Assembly: GCA_003524435.1 (NCBI GenBank)
Contig: DQHP01000157.1
Coordinates: forward strand, 1-36,150
Reading direction: 5' to 3'
DNA: 36,150 nucleotides
Origin: Microbacterium sp.
GTDB lineage: Bacteria > Actinomycetota > Actinomycetes > Actinomycetales > Microbacteriaceae
Shown here: one piece after another, positions 1 through 7,237 of the stretch
Layout: every line of letters starts with the position of its first letter
Position numbering within the stretch: position 1 is the first letter of the stretch
The notes under the pieces: generated by a model
The model's database searches: none
What the model saw: only the letters and a program-made list of their open reading frames with translations
Told to the model about the DNA's origin: nothing
Program-made: the position numbers and the translations under genes

Positions 1-42
1 GCGGGCGCAGACAGCGTGGGGTTTGTCTGGTGGAATGTTCAT
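1..42 (-). CDS. 5' end of a third gene of the recombinase cassette (partial, runs off left edge)
   Basis: On the minus strand an ATG at 42-40 overlaps the TGA of the HTH gene (ATGA, 42-39) and stays open for 14 codons to the window edge, reading MNIPPDKPHAVCAR. The stop-start overlap is the same coupling used by confirmed operons elsewhere in this window. The cysteine at codon 12 would fit the first residue of a zinc-binding pair, but nothing further is visible. Small recombinase-plus-HTH cassettes in actinobacteria are often followed by another gene, so its existence is likely. Its function cannot be judged from 14 residues. Confidence 0.45.
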   Translation of the reverse strand, partial: MNIPPDKPHAVCAR

Positions 43-374
43 TCGGGGCGGTGGATGCGGGCGCGTCGCGGGCGCATCGCGTCCTTCCGGTCGCTGGACC
101 CGCCGTTCGTGCCGTTCGCGGCGAGCCTTGCAGGTGTTGCGACGACGGCGACGGGGCAGAGTTCTTCGAACGTGCAGTCGAGCACGTCAAGCAGTGCCCC
201 TAAGAGCGCGATGTTCATTCGCTCAGGTTTTGCACCGACGAGCCTGTAGATCTGCGACGCCGAAAGCTCGATGCCACGGTCCTTCAACTGAGGGATGAGG
301 TCGGAGATATTGTGCATGCCGCCAGCGGCCATCAGTTCGCGCAGCCGCCAGGTGTACTCGATACGTCTTTGCAC
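39..374 (-). CDS. Small HTH (XRE/Cro-like) DNA-binding protein downstream of integrase
   Basis: A 111-residue protein starting at GTG 374. The start is chosen because GAAGGAG lies about 9 nt upstream, inside the end of the integrase gene, only 5 bp after that gene's stop. Residues 1-75 form the compact helical domain. Residues 38-49 (LSASQIYRLVGA) look like the recognition-helix region of Cro/C1-type repressors, followed by a helix ending LDCTFEEL, typical of XRE proteins. The last ~30 residues are Arg-rich and probably disordered. It is co-transcribed with the tyrosine recombinase and translationally coupled to the next gene. Likely roles, by inference, are repressor of the cassette or a DNA-bending/directionality factor; the half-site array at 1520-1554 is a candidate target. 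No sequence-level proof of the ligand site. Confidence 0.8.
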   Translation of the reverse strand: MQRRIEYTWRLRELMAAGGMHNISDLIPQLKDRGIELSASQIYRLVGAKPERMNIALLGALLDVLDCTFEELCPVAVVATPARLAANGTNGGSSDRKDAMRPRRARIHRPE

Positions 375-379
375 GTTGT

Positions 380-1525
380 TCAGTTCTCCTTCGGGCTGTC
401 GGTGGTCGTGGCGTGAGCCATGCGGGCGATTGCGTCGTTGACGACGCGGGCGCGGTAGTCGGGGGAGAGGCCGGTGTAGATAGAGGTTGTCGATGCGTGT
501 TCGTGGCCGACCTGCTGCTGGATGAAGAAGGCGTCGTATCCGATCTCCACCAGGTGCGTGACGTAGGAACGGCGCAGGGAATGGAAGTCGAGCGTGTCGT
601 CGAGGCCAGCTTCGCGCTTGACCTCGTTGAATGCGCGTGACACCGAGTCCGCCGCGATCGGCGACGCCCCGTGGCCGCGTTCACTCGGCCACAGCATGGT
701 CGCCAGCGGCGCGACGAAGAGGGGACGCACCTCTGTCAGCCATTCTTCGATACATTCGACGGCCCAGGCGAACTCTGGGAGTGTGAGCACCGCGCGGCGT
801 TTCGGGGGAGACCCACGCATCGCCTTGCCGTGTCGGACATAAACGATGCCCAGGTCGTTGAACTGACGCGCCTGTGGGTTGGAGGCGAGATCGACGAGAT
901 CGAGCATTCGCACTTCGTTGCGGCGCAACCCCCACGCGTAGGCGGTCTTCATGAGTGTGGCAATACGGAACGCCGGGATCCAGCCTTTTGACCCAGCGCG
1001 TCGGATACGCACGACTCGTTCATCCGCGCAGTCAAACAGGTCTTCCAGCTCATTGCGGGTGTAGGGGCGTTTGCCCGGTTCGCCGATTGCGTCCTGCACA
1101 TGACGGGCAGTGTTCCACTCATGGAAGACCTGAGCGGGGTGAGTGCCGAAGCGTTCCCAGCACAGCTCTCCCCATCCATACGTGGGGTCCGTGAGATATC
1201 CAAGAAACATGCGCAACGCATTCTGGTAGCCGAGCACCGTCGATCGCGACCCGCCTCTGAGCGCACGCAGCTCCATGAAGAAATGATCGACCTGCTCTAC
1301 AGTCCACGCCCACGGATACTCCTCAGCGAAGTCACGAAACCGCTCAGCGAGGCGACGTCGACTAACGATCGTCGATAGCGACAGGTTCCTCGCGAGCTGT
1401 TGAGCCGACCATCCGTCTAGCATTGCCGCCCACACTGTCTCCGGCTCGTTCAGGATCGCGACCCCCGGGGGCAGCAACGCACGCACGGTCGCAGCGTCCG
1501 GAGAGCGGGGGGATTGAGTTCGCAT
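380..1525 (-). CDS. Tyrosine-type site-specific recombinase/integrase
   Basis: A 381-residue DNA strand-transferase of the phage-integrase family. An N-terminal SAM-like core-binding domain occupies about residues 36-130 (DGWSAQQLARNLSLSTI... RFRDF... YPWAWTVEQVDHFF). The catalytic domain follows, with all six expected residues: R201 (GLRRNEV), K234 (HGKAMRG), H315 and R318 (DFHSLRRSY), H341 (VGHEH) and nucleophile Y350 (SIYTGLS). H341 to Y350 spacing is canonical, so the enzyme looks intact. It is longer than host XerC/XerD (about 300 aa) and sits beside a dif-like site and an HTH gene, so it is more likely element-encoded than the housekeeping Xer recombinase. The ATG at 1525-1523 lies inside the half-site array, implying control by occlusion of the start region. 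Confidence 0.93.
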   Translation of the reverse strand: MRTQSPRSPDAATVRALLPPGVAILNEPETVWAAMLDGWSAQQLARNLSLSTIVSRRRLAERFRDFAEEYPWAWTVEQVDHFFMELRALRGGSRSTVLGYQNALRMFLGYLTDPTYGWGELCWERFGTHPAQVFHEWNTARHVQDAIGEPGKRPYTRNELEDLFDCADERVVRIRRAGSKGWIPAFRIATLMKTAYAWGLRRNEVRMLDLVDLASNPQARQFNDLGIVYVRHGKAMRGSPPKRRAVLTLPEFAWAVECIEEWLTEVRPLFVAPLATMLWPSERGHGASPIAADSVSRAFNEVKREAGLDDTLDFHSLRRSYVTHLVEIGYDAFFIQQQVGHEHASTTSIYTGLSPDYRARVVNDAIARMAHATTTDSPKEN

Positions 1526-1557
1526 TATGTGCGAAAGTATCGCATGATCTGCGAACT
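1517..1557. promoter_or_regulatory. Four-half-site inverted-repeat array over the integrase start
   Basis: Pentamers alternate TCGCA (1520-1524), TGCGA (1530-1534), TCGCA (1540-1544), TGCGA (1550-1554), each starting exactly 10 bp after the last. The outer arms extend to perfect 8-mers, AGTTCGCA at 1517-1524 and TGCGAACT at 1550-1557, so the whole 41 bp is a nested dyad centred on 1537. It covers the integrase ATG (1523-1525). Same-face spacing suggests cooperative binding of two protein dimers, for example the downstream HTH protein, or a recombinase binding site. Both are inference. A further CTGCGAAC copy occurs at 1801-1808. Confidence 0.6.
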
Positions 1558-1818
1558 GGCGTCAAAAGCCGGGACAAAATACCAGGCCAGATGCAATTTG
1601 CGATCACCTTCTCACTGCCATCCGGGCGAATGAAGCGAGGATGGAGCGGCATCCATGCGAGGTCGTGGGCAAGCTAACCCAGGAGAGTCGTGGCAACCGG
1701 CGTATTCGCATCTACCGAGAACATGTCGTCTTCACTCTGACATAATGTGCATTATCGGCTATACCGCACTCTGGCTAAGTAGCCGTCAGCAACAGCCAAA
1801 CTGCGAACAGCGAGATAG
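1526..1818. other. Intergenic region between integrase and UvrA-like gene
   Basis: These 293 bp hold most of the half-site array (from 1526) and the dif-like site (1735-1762). A plus-strand reading frame is open from 1548 to a TAA at 1743-1745 inside dif, with an internal ATG at 1641. It has no ribosome binding site and no family I recognise, so it may be a gene remnant or chance. A short hairpin GGCT-AAGT-AGCC lies near 1772-1783 without a T-run. No RNA gene or complete protein gene is seen. Confidence 0.5.
1735..1762 (-). other. dif: dif-like XerC/XerD recombination site
   Basis: Read on the minus strand the 28 bp are an XerC-type arm ATAGCCGATAA, a 6-bp centre TGCACA and an XerD-type arm TTATGTCAGAG. 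The published actinobacterial dif pattern (TTsrCCGATAA, Tvn-ACA, TTATGTCAAGT) is matched without interruption over its central 21 bp and in 23 of 28 positions; all mismatches are at the outer ends. dif is where XerCD resolves chromosome dimers and is also a target of dif-integrating elements. Gene orientation to the right is biased leftward, as expected for a replichore ending here. Whether this is the single chromosomal dif or an att junction copy cannot be told from the window. Confidence 0.75.
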
Positions 1819-4176
1819 TTAGATCCCGACGTACTGAGCCAGGTGTTCGCCCGTCAAAGTTGAACGATCAGCAACGAGATCCGACGGAGTCCCTTCGAAC
1901 ACCACGCGCCCGCCGTCATGGCCAGCGCCAGGTCCGATGTCAATGACCCAGTCCGCATGTGCCATCACCGCTTGGTGATGTTCGATGACAACGACAGTCT
2001 TGCCGTCATCCACCAGACGGTCCAGAAGTTCGAGGATCTTATCGACATCTGCCAGGTGCAGGCCGGTCGTAGGCTCATCCAGGACGTAGATATCGGCCTT
2101 CTCGCCCATCTGAATCGCAAGCTTGACACGCTGGCGTTCTCCCCCAGATAGCGTCGACAACGGCTGGCCAAGTGACAGGTAGCCCAGACCAACGTCATCG
2201 AGGCGCCCGAGAATTGCCGATACCGCTGGCAACTTCGCATCCCCGTCAGAGAAAAAGGTCCGCGCCTCAGAAACAGGAAGATCCAAAACCTCAGTGATGT
2301 CTTTCCCTGCGAGCGTGTACTGCAGCACATCTGCCTGAAACCGCTTACCTCCGCAGTCCTCACACGGCGTCTCGATCGTGTCCATGAAGCCCAGCTCAGT
2401 GATGATGACACCGGCGCCCTTGCAGCTCGGGCACGCGCCCTCAGAATTCGCGCTAAAGAGAGCGGGCTTCACGCCGTTGGCCTTCGCGAAAGCCTTGCGG
2501 ATCGGCTCAAGCATCCCGGTGTATGTTGCCGGATTGCTACGACGCGATCCTTTAATCGCGCCCTGATCGATCGCCGCAACCCCTTCGCGTCCCGTCACCG
2601 AACCCTGAATCAGGGAGCTCTTTCCCGACCCGGCGACTCCTGTGATCACAGTGAGCACACCCAACGGAATGTCGACGTCGACGTTCTGCAAGTTGTTCGC
2701 CGTTGCCCCACGAACTTCTATCGCGCCGGCTGCCTTGCGCACGTCGGCCTTGAGCACAGCACGATCGTCGAGGTGGGCACCGGTGCGTGTCCCGCTGGCC
2801 TTGAGTCCTTCTACTGTGCCTTCGAAGCAAATTTCTCCACCCGCTCTGCCAGCCTCCGGGCCCAGATCGACAACATGATCACCGATCACGATCGTCTCTG
2901 GCTTGTGCTCGACGACGAGCACGGTATTTCCTTTATCTCGCAGTTTCAGCAGCAGCGTATTCATCCGCTGAATATCGTGCGGATGAAGACCAATCGTCGG
3001 CTCATCGAACACATACGTGACGTCGGTAAGCGAGGAGCCAAGATGGCGGAGCATTTTAATCCGCTGCGCCTCTCCCCCGGATAGCGTGCCAGACGGCCGA
3101 TCGAGACTGAGGTAGCCGAGGCCCAAGGTGACGAAGGCGTCGAGGTTTGCGCTGAGCGCCTGCAGAAGCGGCGCTGCACCCGGCAGCTCCAGTCCGCGCA
3201 CCCATTCGGCAAGATCCGTCACCTGCATGCGGCACGCATCGGCAATGCTTACTCCCTCGATCTTCGACGACCGTGCGCCCTCAGTCAGCCTGGTGCCGTC
3301 ACACTCCGGACACGTCGCGAACGTCGCTACTTTCTCTACGAACGCTCGAATGTGAGGCTGGAGCGCATCGATATCCTTCGACAGCATCGACTTCGTGATC
3401 TTCGGGATAAGACCCTCATAGGTCATATTGATGCCGGATATCTTGACCCTGGTCACTTCGCCGTAGAGAAACATCTGACGCTGCTTCTCGGTGAAATCTT
3501 GGATCGGCTTGTCAGCGGGATAGAAGCCCGACTGCGAGAAGCCTTTCACCATCCAGCCATCAGCGGTATAACCAGGCACCATGATGGCACCCTCATCGAG
3601 CGACTTTGACTCATCCACGATCTGTGCAAGATCGAGATCGGATACCGCTCCCCTGCCTTCGCACCGCGGGCACATCCCGCCGAGGTAGATGGCGTCCTTG
3701 ACGATCTTCTTCTCGCCCTTGGCGCCGGTCATGACACCGCTGGCCTTCTGCGTGGGGATGTTGAAGGAGAACGCGGTTGGTCCACCGATATAGGGCTCTC
3801 CCAGCTTGCTGAACAGAATGCGCAGCATCGCATTCGCATCTGTCACTGTGCCGACAGTAGATCGCGGATTCGCACCAAGTCGTTCTTGATCGACGATGAT
3901 CGAAGTCGTGAGCCCCTCGAGCACGTCGACGTCTGGTCGGGGAACCGAGGGCATGAATCCCTGGACGAAGGCGCTGTACGTCTCATCGATCATGCGACGC
4001 GACTCCGCGGCGATGGTGTCGAACACCAGCGAGCTTTTGCCCGAACCTGACACGCCCGTGAATACAGTGAGCCGACGTTTAGGGATGTCGACGCTGATCT
4101 CTTTGAGGTTGTTCTCACGCGCTCCTTGCACGCGGATCATGTCGTGGCTATCAGCGATAAACGTGTTCTCAGACAT
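1819..4176 (-). CDS. UvrA-like ABC ATPase (excinuclease subunit A paralogue)
   Basis: About 785 residues with two UvrA-type ABC ATPase modules. Module 1 has Walker A GVSGSGKSS (about 41-49), LSGGEAQRIK signature and VFDEPTIGLH Walker B. Module 2 has GVAGSGKSS, LSGGERQRVK and VLDEPTTGLH. Zinc-finger cysteines CPRC, CPEC, CPSC and CEDC are present. The protein is well short of housekeeping UvrA (about 940-980 aa), matching the shorter paralogue class that includes DrrC-like drug-tolerance proteins. Start: the ATG at 4176 is preferred over 4182 because GAGGG sits 6 nt upstream of it and directly abuts the earlier ATG. Likely a cytosolic DNA-surveillance or drug-protection ATPase; substrate unknown. 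It stands alone, divergent from the DUF308 gene. Confidence 0.88.
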   Translation of the reverse strand: MSENTFIADSHDMIRVQGARENNLKEISVDIPKRRLTVFTGVSGSGKSSLVFDTIAAESRRMIDETYSAFVQGFMPSVPRPDVDVLEGLTTSIIVDQERLGANPRSTVGTVTDANAMLRILFSKLGEPYIGGPTAFSFNIPTQKASGVMTGAKGEKKIVKDAIYLGGMCPRCEGRGAVSDLDLAQIVDESKSLDEGAIMVPGYTADGWMVKGFSQSGFYPADKPIQDFTEKQRQMFLYGEVTRVKISGINMTYEGLIPKITKSMLSKDIDALQPHIRAFVEKVATFATCPECDGTRLTEGARSSKIEGVSIADACRMQVTDLAEWVRGLELPGAAPLLQALSANLDAFVTLGLGYLSLDRPSGTLSGGEAQRIKMLRHLGSSLTDVTYVFDEPTIGLHPHDIQRMNTLLLKLRDKGNTVLVVEHKPETIVIGDHVVDLGPEAGRAGGEICFEGTVEGLKASGTRTGAHLDDRAVLKADVRKAAGAIEVRGATANNLQNVDVDIPLGVLTVITGVAGSGKSSLIQGSVTGREGVAAIDQGAIKGSRRSNPATYTGMLEPIRKAFAKANGVKPALFSANSEGACPSCKGAGVIITELGFMDTIETPCEDCGGKRFQADVLQYTLAGKDITEVLDLPVSEARTFFSDGDAKLPAVSAILGRLDDVGLGYLSLGQPLSTLSGGERQRVKLAIQMGEKADIYVLDEPTTGLHLADVDKILELLDRLVDDGKTVVVIEHHQAVMAHADWVIDIGPGAGHDGGRVVFEGTPSDLVADRSTLTGEHLAQYVGI

Positions 4177-4315
4177 CTTCATCCCTCATCCGGCGTATGA
4201 AAGCGGCGGAAACAATTTCGTCACCGATCTTGTCACGATTCACCGACATTGCGGGAAAGTGCGCGCTACGCTGATCTCATCCCTCACAGGACCTTCACAG
4301 AGAGGCTCTACGCCC

Positions 4316-4918
4316 ATGTCTGAAACGTTCAACGATGCGAAATCGGTGTTTAAGTCGATCCGGATCGCGCTCGCGGTATCCGGTGCCATTGCACTGATCG
4401 CAGGAATTGTCCTCCTGGCGTGGCCAGGAAAAACACTCGTCCTCGTTACGGGCATCATCGCGGCGTACTTGATCATTGCCGGCGTCGTCTACATCGGTCT
4501 GGGGCTCTTCTCCGGAAAGAAGGGCGGTTGGGCACGCGTAGGTCACCTCGTCCTGGGCGTTCTCTACATTGCCGCAGGAGTCATCGGTTTCCTTAACCTC
4601 CAGCAGACAGCCGCTACTCTCGCGCTGATCACCGTCATCTTCATCGGCATCAGCTGGATCGTCGACGGAGCTGTCTCACTCACTCTCCTCAACAAGGATG
4701 GTTCGCGAGCGTGGACAATTATCTACGCGATCTTCAGCATCGTTGCCGGGGTCATCGTTATTTTCTCCCCAATGCTGGCCGCAATTGCGCTGTGGTGGAT
4801 CCTGGGAATCACCCTGGTCGTACTCGGCGTCATTCAAATCGTCCGCGCAATCACGCTCGGACGAGAAGAAAAAACCGTCACGGCCGCATTCACCGAAAGC
4901 GTCACCACGACAGAGTAG
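4316..4918 (+). CDS. HdeD/DUF308-family multi-pass membrane protein
   Basis: A 200-residue hydrophobic protein starting MSETFNDAKSVFK. An open frame extends far upstream, but that part is the antisense of the UvrA-like gene. The ATG at 4316 follows AGAGAGG with about 9-10 nt spacing. Six membrane segments can be read, at roughly residues 17-36, 40-62, 72-92, 98-120, 130-150 and 154-178, with short loops and a polar C-terminal tail. The internal repetition of G-I-x-L-x-x-W-P / V-I-x-x-F-S-P type segments is typical of HdeD/DUF308 proteins, named for an E. coli acid-resistance membrane protein. Precise role unknown. The stop lies 17 bp from the convergent SDR stop, with no obvious terminator. 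Confidence 0.85.
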   Translation: MSETFNDAKSVFKSIRIALAVSGAIALIAGIVLLAWPGKTLVLVTGIIAAYLIIAGVVYIGLGLFSGKKGGWARVGHLVLGVLYIAAGVIGFLNLQQTAATLALITVIFIGISWIVDGAVSLTLLNKDGSRAWTIIYAIFSIVAGVIVIFSPMLAAIALWWILGITLVVLGVIQIVRAITLGREEKTVTAAFTESVTTTE

Positions 4919-4935
4919 ATCGAACGCCGGGCGAC

Positions 4936-5700
4936 CTACTCGGCAACGAAATCGCTCGTATCGCCGACCAGGCGCGTGTTGTCAGAGGGAACTGGTTCCA
5001 CGGCAGCACGCGCCACCTCGGCGGCGAATTCCGACACGTTGTACAACTTGCCGGCAGACTCGCGGCGGCCGGCAATAGCACCGGGGTTCGCGCGCTCGAG
5101 CAACGTCGCCGTAATCGTGCCCTCGATCATGTCGCCGGAGACCACGGTGAAGCCGATCCCGTTTTCCGTCAGGGACGGAATGAGCTCACGCAAAGCGTCC
5201 TCGCCCGCACGCTTCGAAAGCGCGACGGGCTTGTATTCAGGCATTGTCGGCGTCGTCCGAATGAAATGCGCCTGATGGCTGGTGACGAAGACAACACGCG
5301 CGCCCTCGCCCAGTAACGGGAGCGCCGTCTCCAATACGCTGACCTGTGCATCGCGGTTCAGGGTGAGCGCATAGTCTTCCGCCATACCCGCTTCCATCCC
5401 GCCTGAAGCGTTGAGAACGAGCACATCAAGGCGACCGTACTCGGCCCGGATCTTCTCCATCATCTCTCCGACGGATGCGGGGTCGGTGAGGTCTGCACCC
5501 ACAACGAGTGCGCGTCCGCCCAGCTCGCGCAGTTGCGTGGCAAGCTTCTCGGCGCGCGGAGCCTTGTTGCGGAAGTTGATGACAACGTCCGCGCCTGCTT
5601 CGGCGAGGTAACGAACGGTATCGGCGCCGATGCCGCGTGAAGAACCGGTGACGAGCGCCACTTTTCCTGCGAGAGAACCAGCGGGCAGAACGTCGGACAC
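4936..5700 (-). CDS. SDR-family oxidoreductase with atypical active site
   Basis: A 254-residue Rossmann-fold short-chain dehydrogenase/reductase. GTG 5700 is chosen because TAGGAG lies 6 nt upstream; the open frame extends nine codons further without a ribosome site. The nucleotide-binding motif TGSSRGIG (about 18-25), the NASGG motif (N97) and Ser141 (VFVTSH) are present. The Tyr-x3-Lys pair is not canonical: the Lys aligned by SKRAGEDAL is K163, the position four before it is V159, and the only nearby Tyr is Y156, seven before. So either the active site is rearranged or the protein has lost classical reductase chemistry. NAD(P) binding is probable; substrate unknown. No operon partner. Confidence 0.88.
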   Translation of the reverse strand: MSDVLPAGSLAGKVALVTGSSRGIGADTVRYLAEAGADVVINFRNKAPRAEKLATQLRELGGRALVVGADLTDPASVGEMMEKIRAEYGRLDVLVLNASGGMEAGMAEDYALTLNRDAQVSVLETALPLLGEGARVVFVTSHQAHFIRTTPTMPEYKPVALSKRAGEDALRELIPSLTENGIGFTVVSGDMIEGTITATLLERANPGAIAGRRESAGKLYNVSEFAAEVARAAVEPVPSDNTRLVGDTSDFVAE

Positions 5701-5822
5701 AGTAACTCCTAGTGGTGCGGGGAACACCGCGAAATATGCGGTCAGATCACCTTACCAATGCGTGTTCAACGAACCGTCTCCCCCCGTGCCTCGCGTGGTA
5801 AGTTGACGACAAAGGAGGGCAC

Positions 5823-6296
5823 ATGACTGACGCCTCTGTCTTCATTGAACTGGTCAACGAGTGGGCCTGGATCGGCTGGCTCGTTCTTATCGCTGTGTTC
5901 CTCGTTATCGAGATGCTCACTCTCGACTTCACCTTCCTCATGATGGGCCTTGGCAGCGCGGTCGGCCTCTTGGCGGGGCTGCTCGGACTGCCTGTCTGGG
6001 CACAACTGATCATTGCTGCGGCGGCCGCGGCGCTGTTCATCCTCGTGATTCGTCCCCCGTTACTCCGGCGCCTTCATCGCGGCGAAGATTCCACGAAATC
6101 TAATGTGGACGCACTTGTCGGGCTTCGAGGCAGCGCGCTTGAAGACATCACCCAGTTGTCCGGGCAAGCAAAGCTCAGCAACGGTGATACCTGGACGGCT
6201 CGTGCCGAATCGTCCACTACTATCCCCCAGGGCGCCCGCGTCGCGGTGTCTGCGATCAACGGTGCGACCGCCGTCGTCCGTCCGGTAAACGACTAG
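5823..6296 (+). CDS. NfeD-family membrane protein
   Basis: A 157-residue protein with an excellent AAAGGAGG ribosome site a few nt before the ATG. Membrane segments lie at about residues 12-35, 38-58 and 60-80, then a soluble beta-rich C-terminal domain (about 95-157: VDALVGLRGSALEDI... GDTWTARAESS... GARVAVSAINGATAVVRPV) with the OB-fold pattern typical of NfeD. NfeD proteins partner SPFH/stomatin proteins in membrane organisation, and the next gene, 8 bp downstream, is exactly such a protein. This is the short NfeD form without the N-terminal serine-protease domain. Role in membrane microdomain or stress maintenance is inferred from family and context. Confidence 0.92.
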   Translation: MTDASVFIELVNEWAWIGWLVLIAVFLVIEMLTLDFTFLMMGLGSAVGLLAGLLGLPVWAQLIIAAAAAALFILVIRPPLLRRLHRGEDSTKSNVDALVGLRGSALEDITQLSGQAKLSNGDTWTARAESSTTIPQGARVAVSAINGATAVVRPVND

Positions 6297-6304
6297 GAGA
6301 TCTC

Positions 6305-7237
6305 ATGAACGATTCCTCGTTCATCCCCACAGCAATCGGCTGGATCCTCGCGATCGCCGTCATTATCTTCGTTGTCGTCACTGTCGCGCGTGCGATTCGA
6401 ATCATCCCGCAGGCGTCCGCTGGCGTTGTGGAACGTCTCGGCCGCTATCACAAGACGCTCACACCGGGCCTTAATATCCTGGTCCCGTTCATCGACCGAT
6501 TGCGCCCTCTTATCGACATGCGCGAGCAGGTCGTGTCTTTTCCTCCGCAGCCGGTGATCACCGAAGACAACCTGGTCGTATCAATCGATACGGTGGTGTA
6601 TTTCCAAGTCACCGACGCACGGGCGGCAACCTATGAGATCGCGAACTACCTCGGCGCGGTCGAGCAGTTGACTACCACAACTCTGCGCAACGTCGTCGGC
6701 GGGCTCAACCTTGAAGAAGCACTCACCAGCCGCGACAACATCAACGGCCAACTGCGCGTCGTTCTCGATGAGGCGACGGGCAAATGGGGCATTCGGGTCG
6801 GACGCGTCGAGCTGAAGGCTATTGATCCGCCACTATCCATCCAAGACTCAATGGAAAAGCAGATGCGGGCCGAGCGAGATCGCCGTGCCGCGATCCTTAC
6901 GGCTGAGGGAACGAAGCAGTCAGCAATTCTTGAGGCAGAAGGTGCTCGTCAAGCGGAGATTTTGCGCGCTGAGGGCGACAAGCAGGCAGCGGTGTTGCGT
7001 GCACAGGGTGAAGCAGAAGCCATCCAGAATGTTTTCGCCTCCATTCACCAGGGTGCACCGGATGACAAACTCCTCGCCTATCAGTACCTGCAGATGCTCC
7101 CCAAGATCGCCGATAGCGAATCCAGCAAGTTGTGGATCATCCCCAGCGAACTGACGGAGGCACTCAAGGGTCTCGGCAGCGCGTTCACGCCGCGTCCTGG
7201 GCCTGGCCAACCTCCTGCAGGTCCTTCCGGCACGTGA
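6305..7237 (+). CDS. SPFH/Band-7 (stomatin/paraslipin-like) membrane protein
   Basis: A 310-residue protein preceded by AGGAG 5 nt before the ATG. One N-terminal membrane helix (about 9-30), then the SPFH domain (about 33-200: RIIPQASAGVVERLGRYHKTLTPGLNILVPFIDRL... VDMREQV-type strands... ALTSRDNINGQL... WGIRVGRVELKAIDPP). An Ala/Glu/Arg/Gln-rich coiled coil follows (about 200-255, repeats of ILxAEGxxQA), and a Pro-rich tail ends the protein. Such proteins assemble into large membrane rings. The gene follows nfeD by 8 bp and overlaps the downstream GDPD gene by a GTGA stop-start, so the three form one operon. Confidence 0.94.
   Translation: MNDSSFIPTAIGWILAIAVIIFVVVTVARAIRIIPQASAGVVERLGRYHKTLTPGLNILVPFIDRLRPLIDMREQVVSFPPQPVITEDNLVVSIDTVVYFQVTDARAATYEIANYLGAVEQLTTTTLRNVVGGLNLEEALTSRDNINGQLRVVLDEATGKWGIRVGRVELKAIDPPLSIQDSMEKQMRAERDRRAAILTAEGTKQSAILEAEGARQAEILRAEGDKQAAVLRAQGEAEAIQNVFASIHQGAPDDKLLAYQYLQMLPKIADSESSKLWIIPSELTEALKGLGSAFTPRPGPGQPPAGPSGT

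Noticed and set aside
380..1525. Recombinase as the host XerC or XerD
   Set aside because: It is about 80 residues longer than XerC/D, is operonic with an HTH gene, and has an accessory-type control region; proximity to dif alone is not enough.
3896..4315. N-terminal extension of the DUF308 protein
   Set aside because: This stretch is antisense to the UvrA-like gene, has no membrane-family similarity, and ATG 4316 has its own ribosome site.
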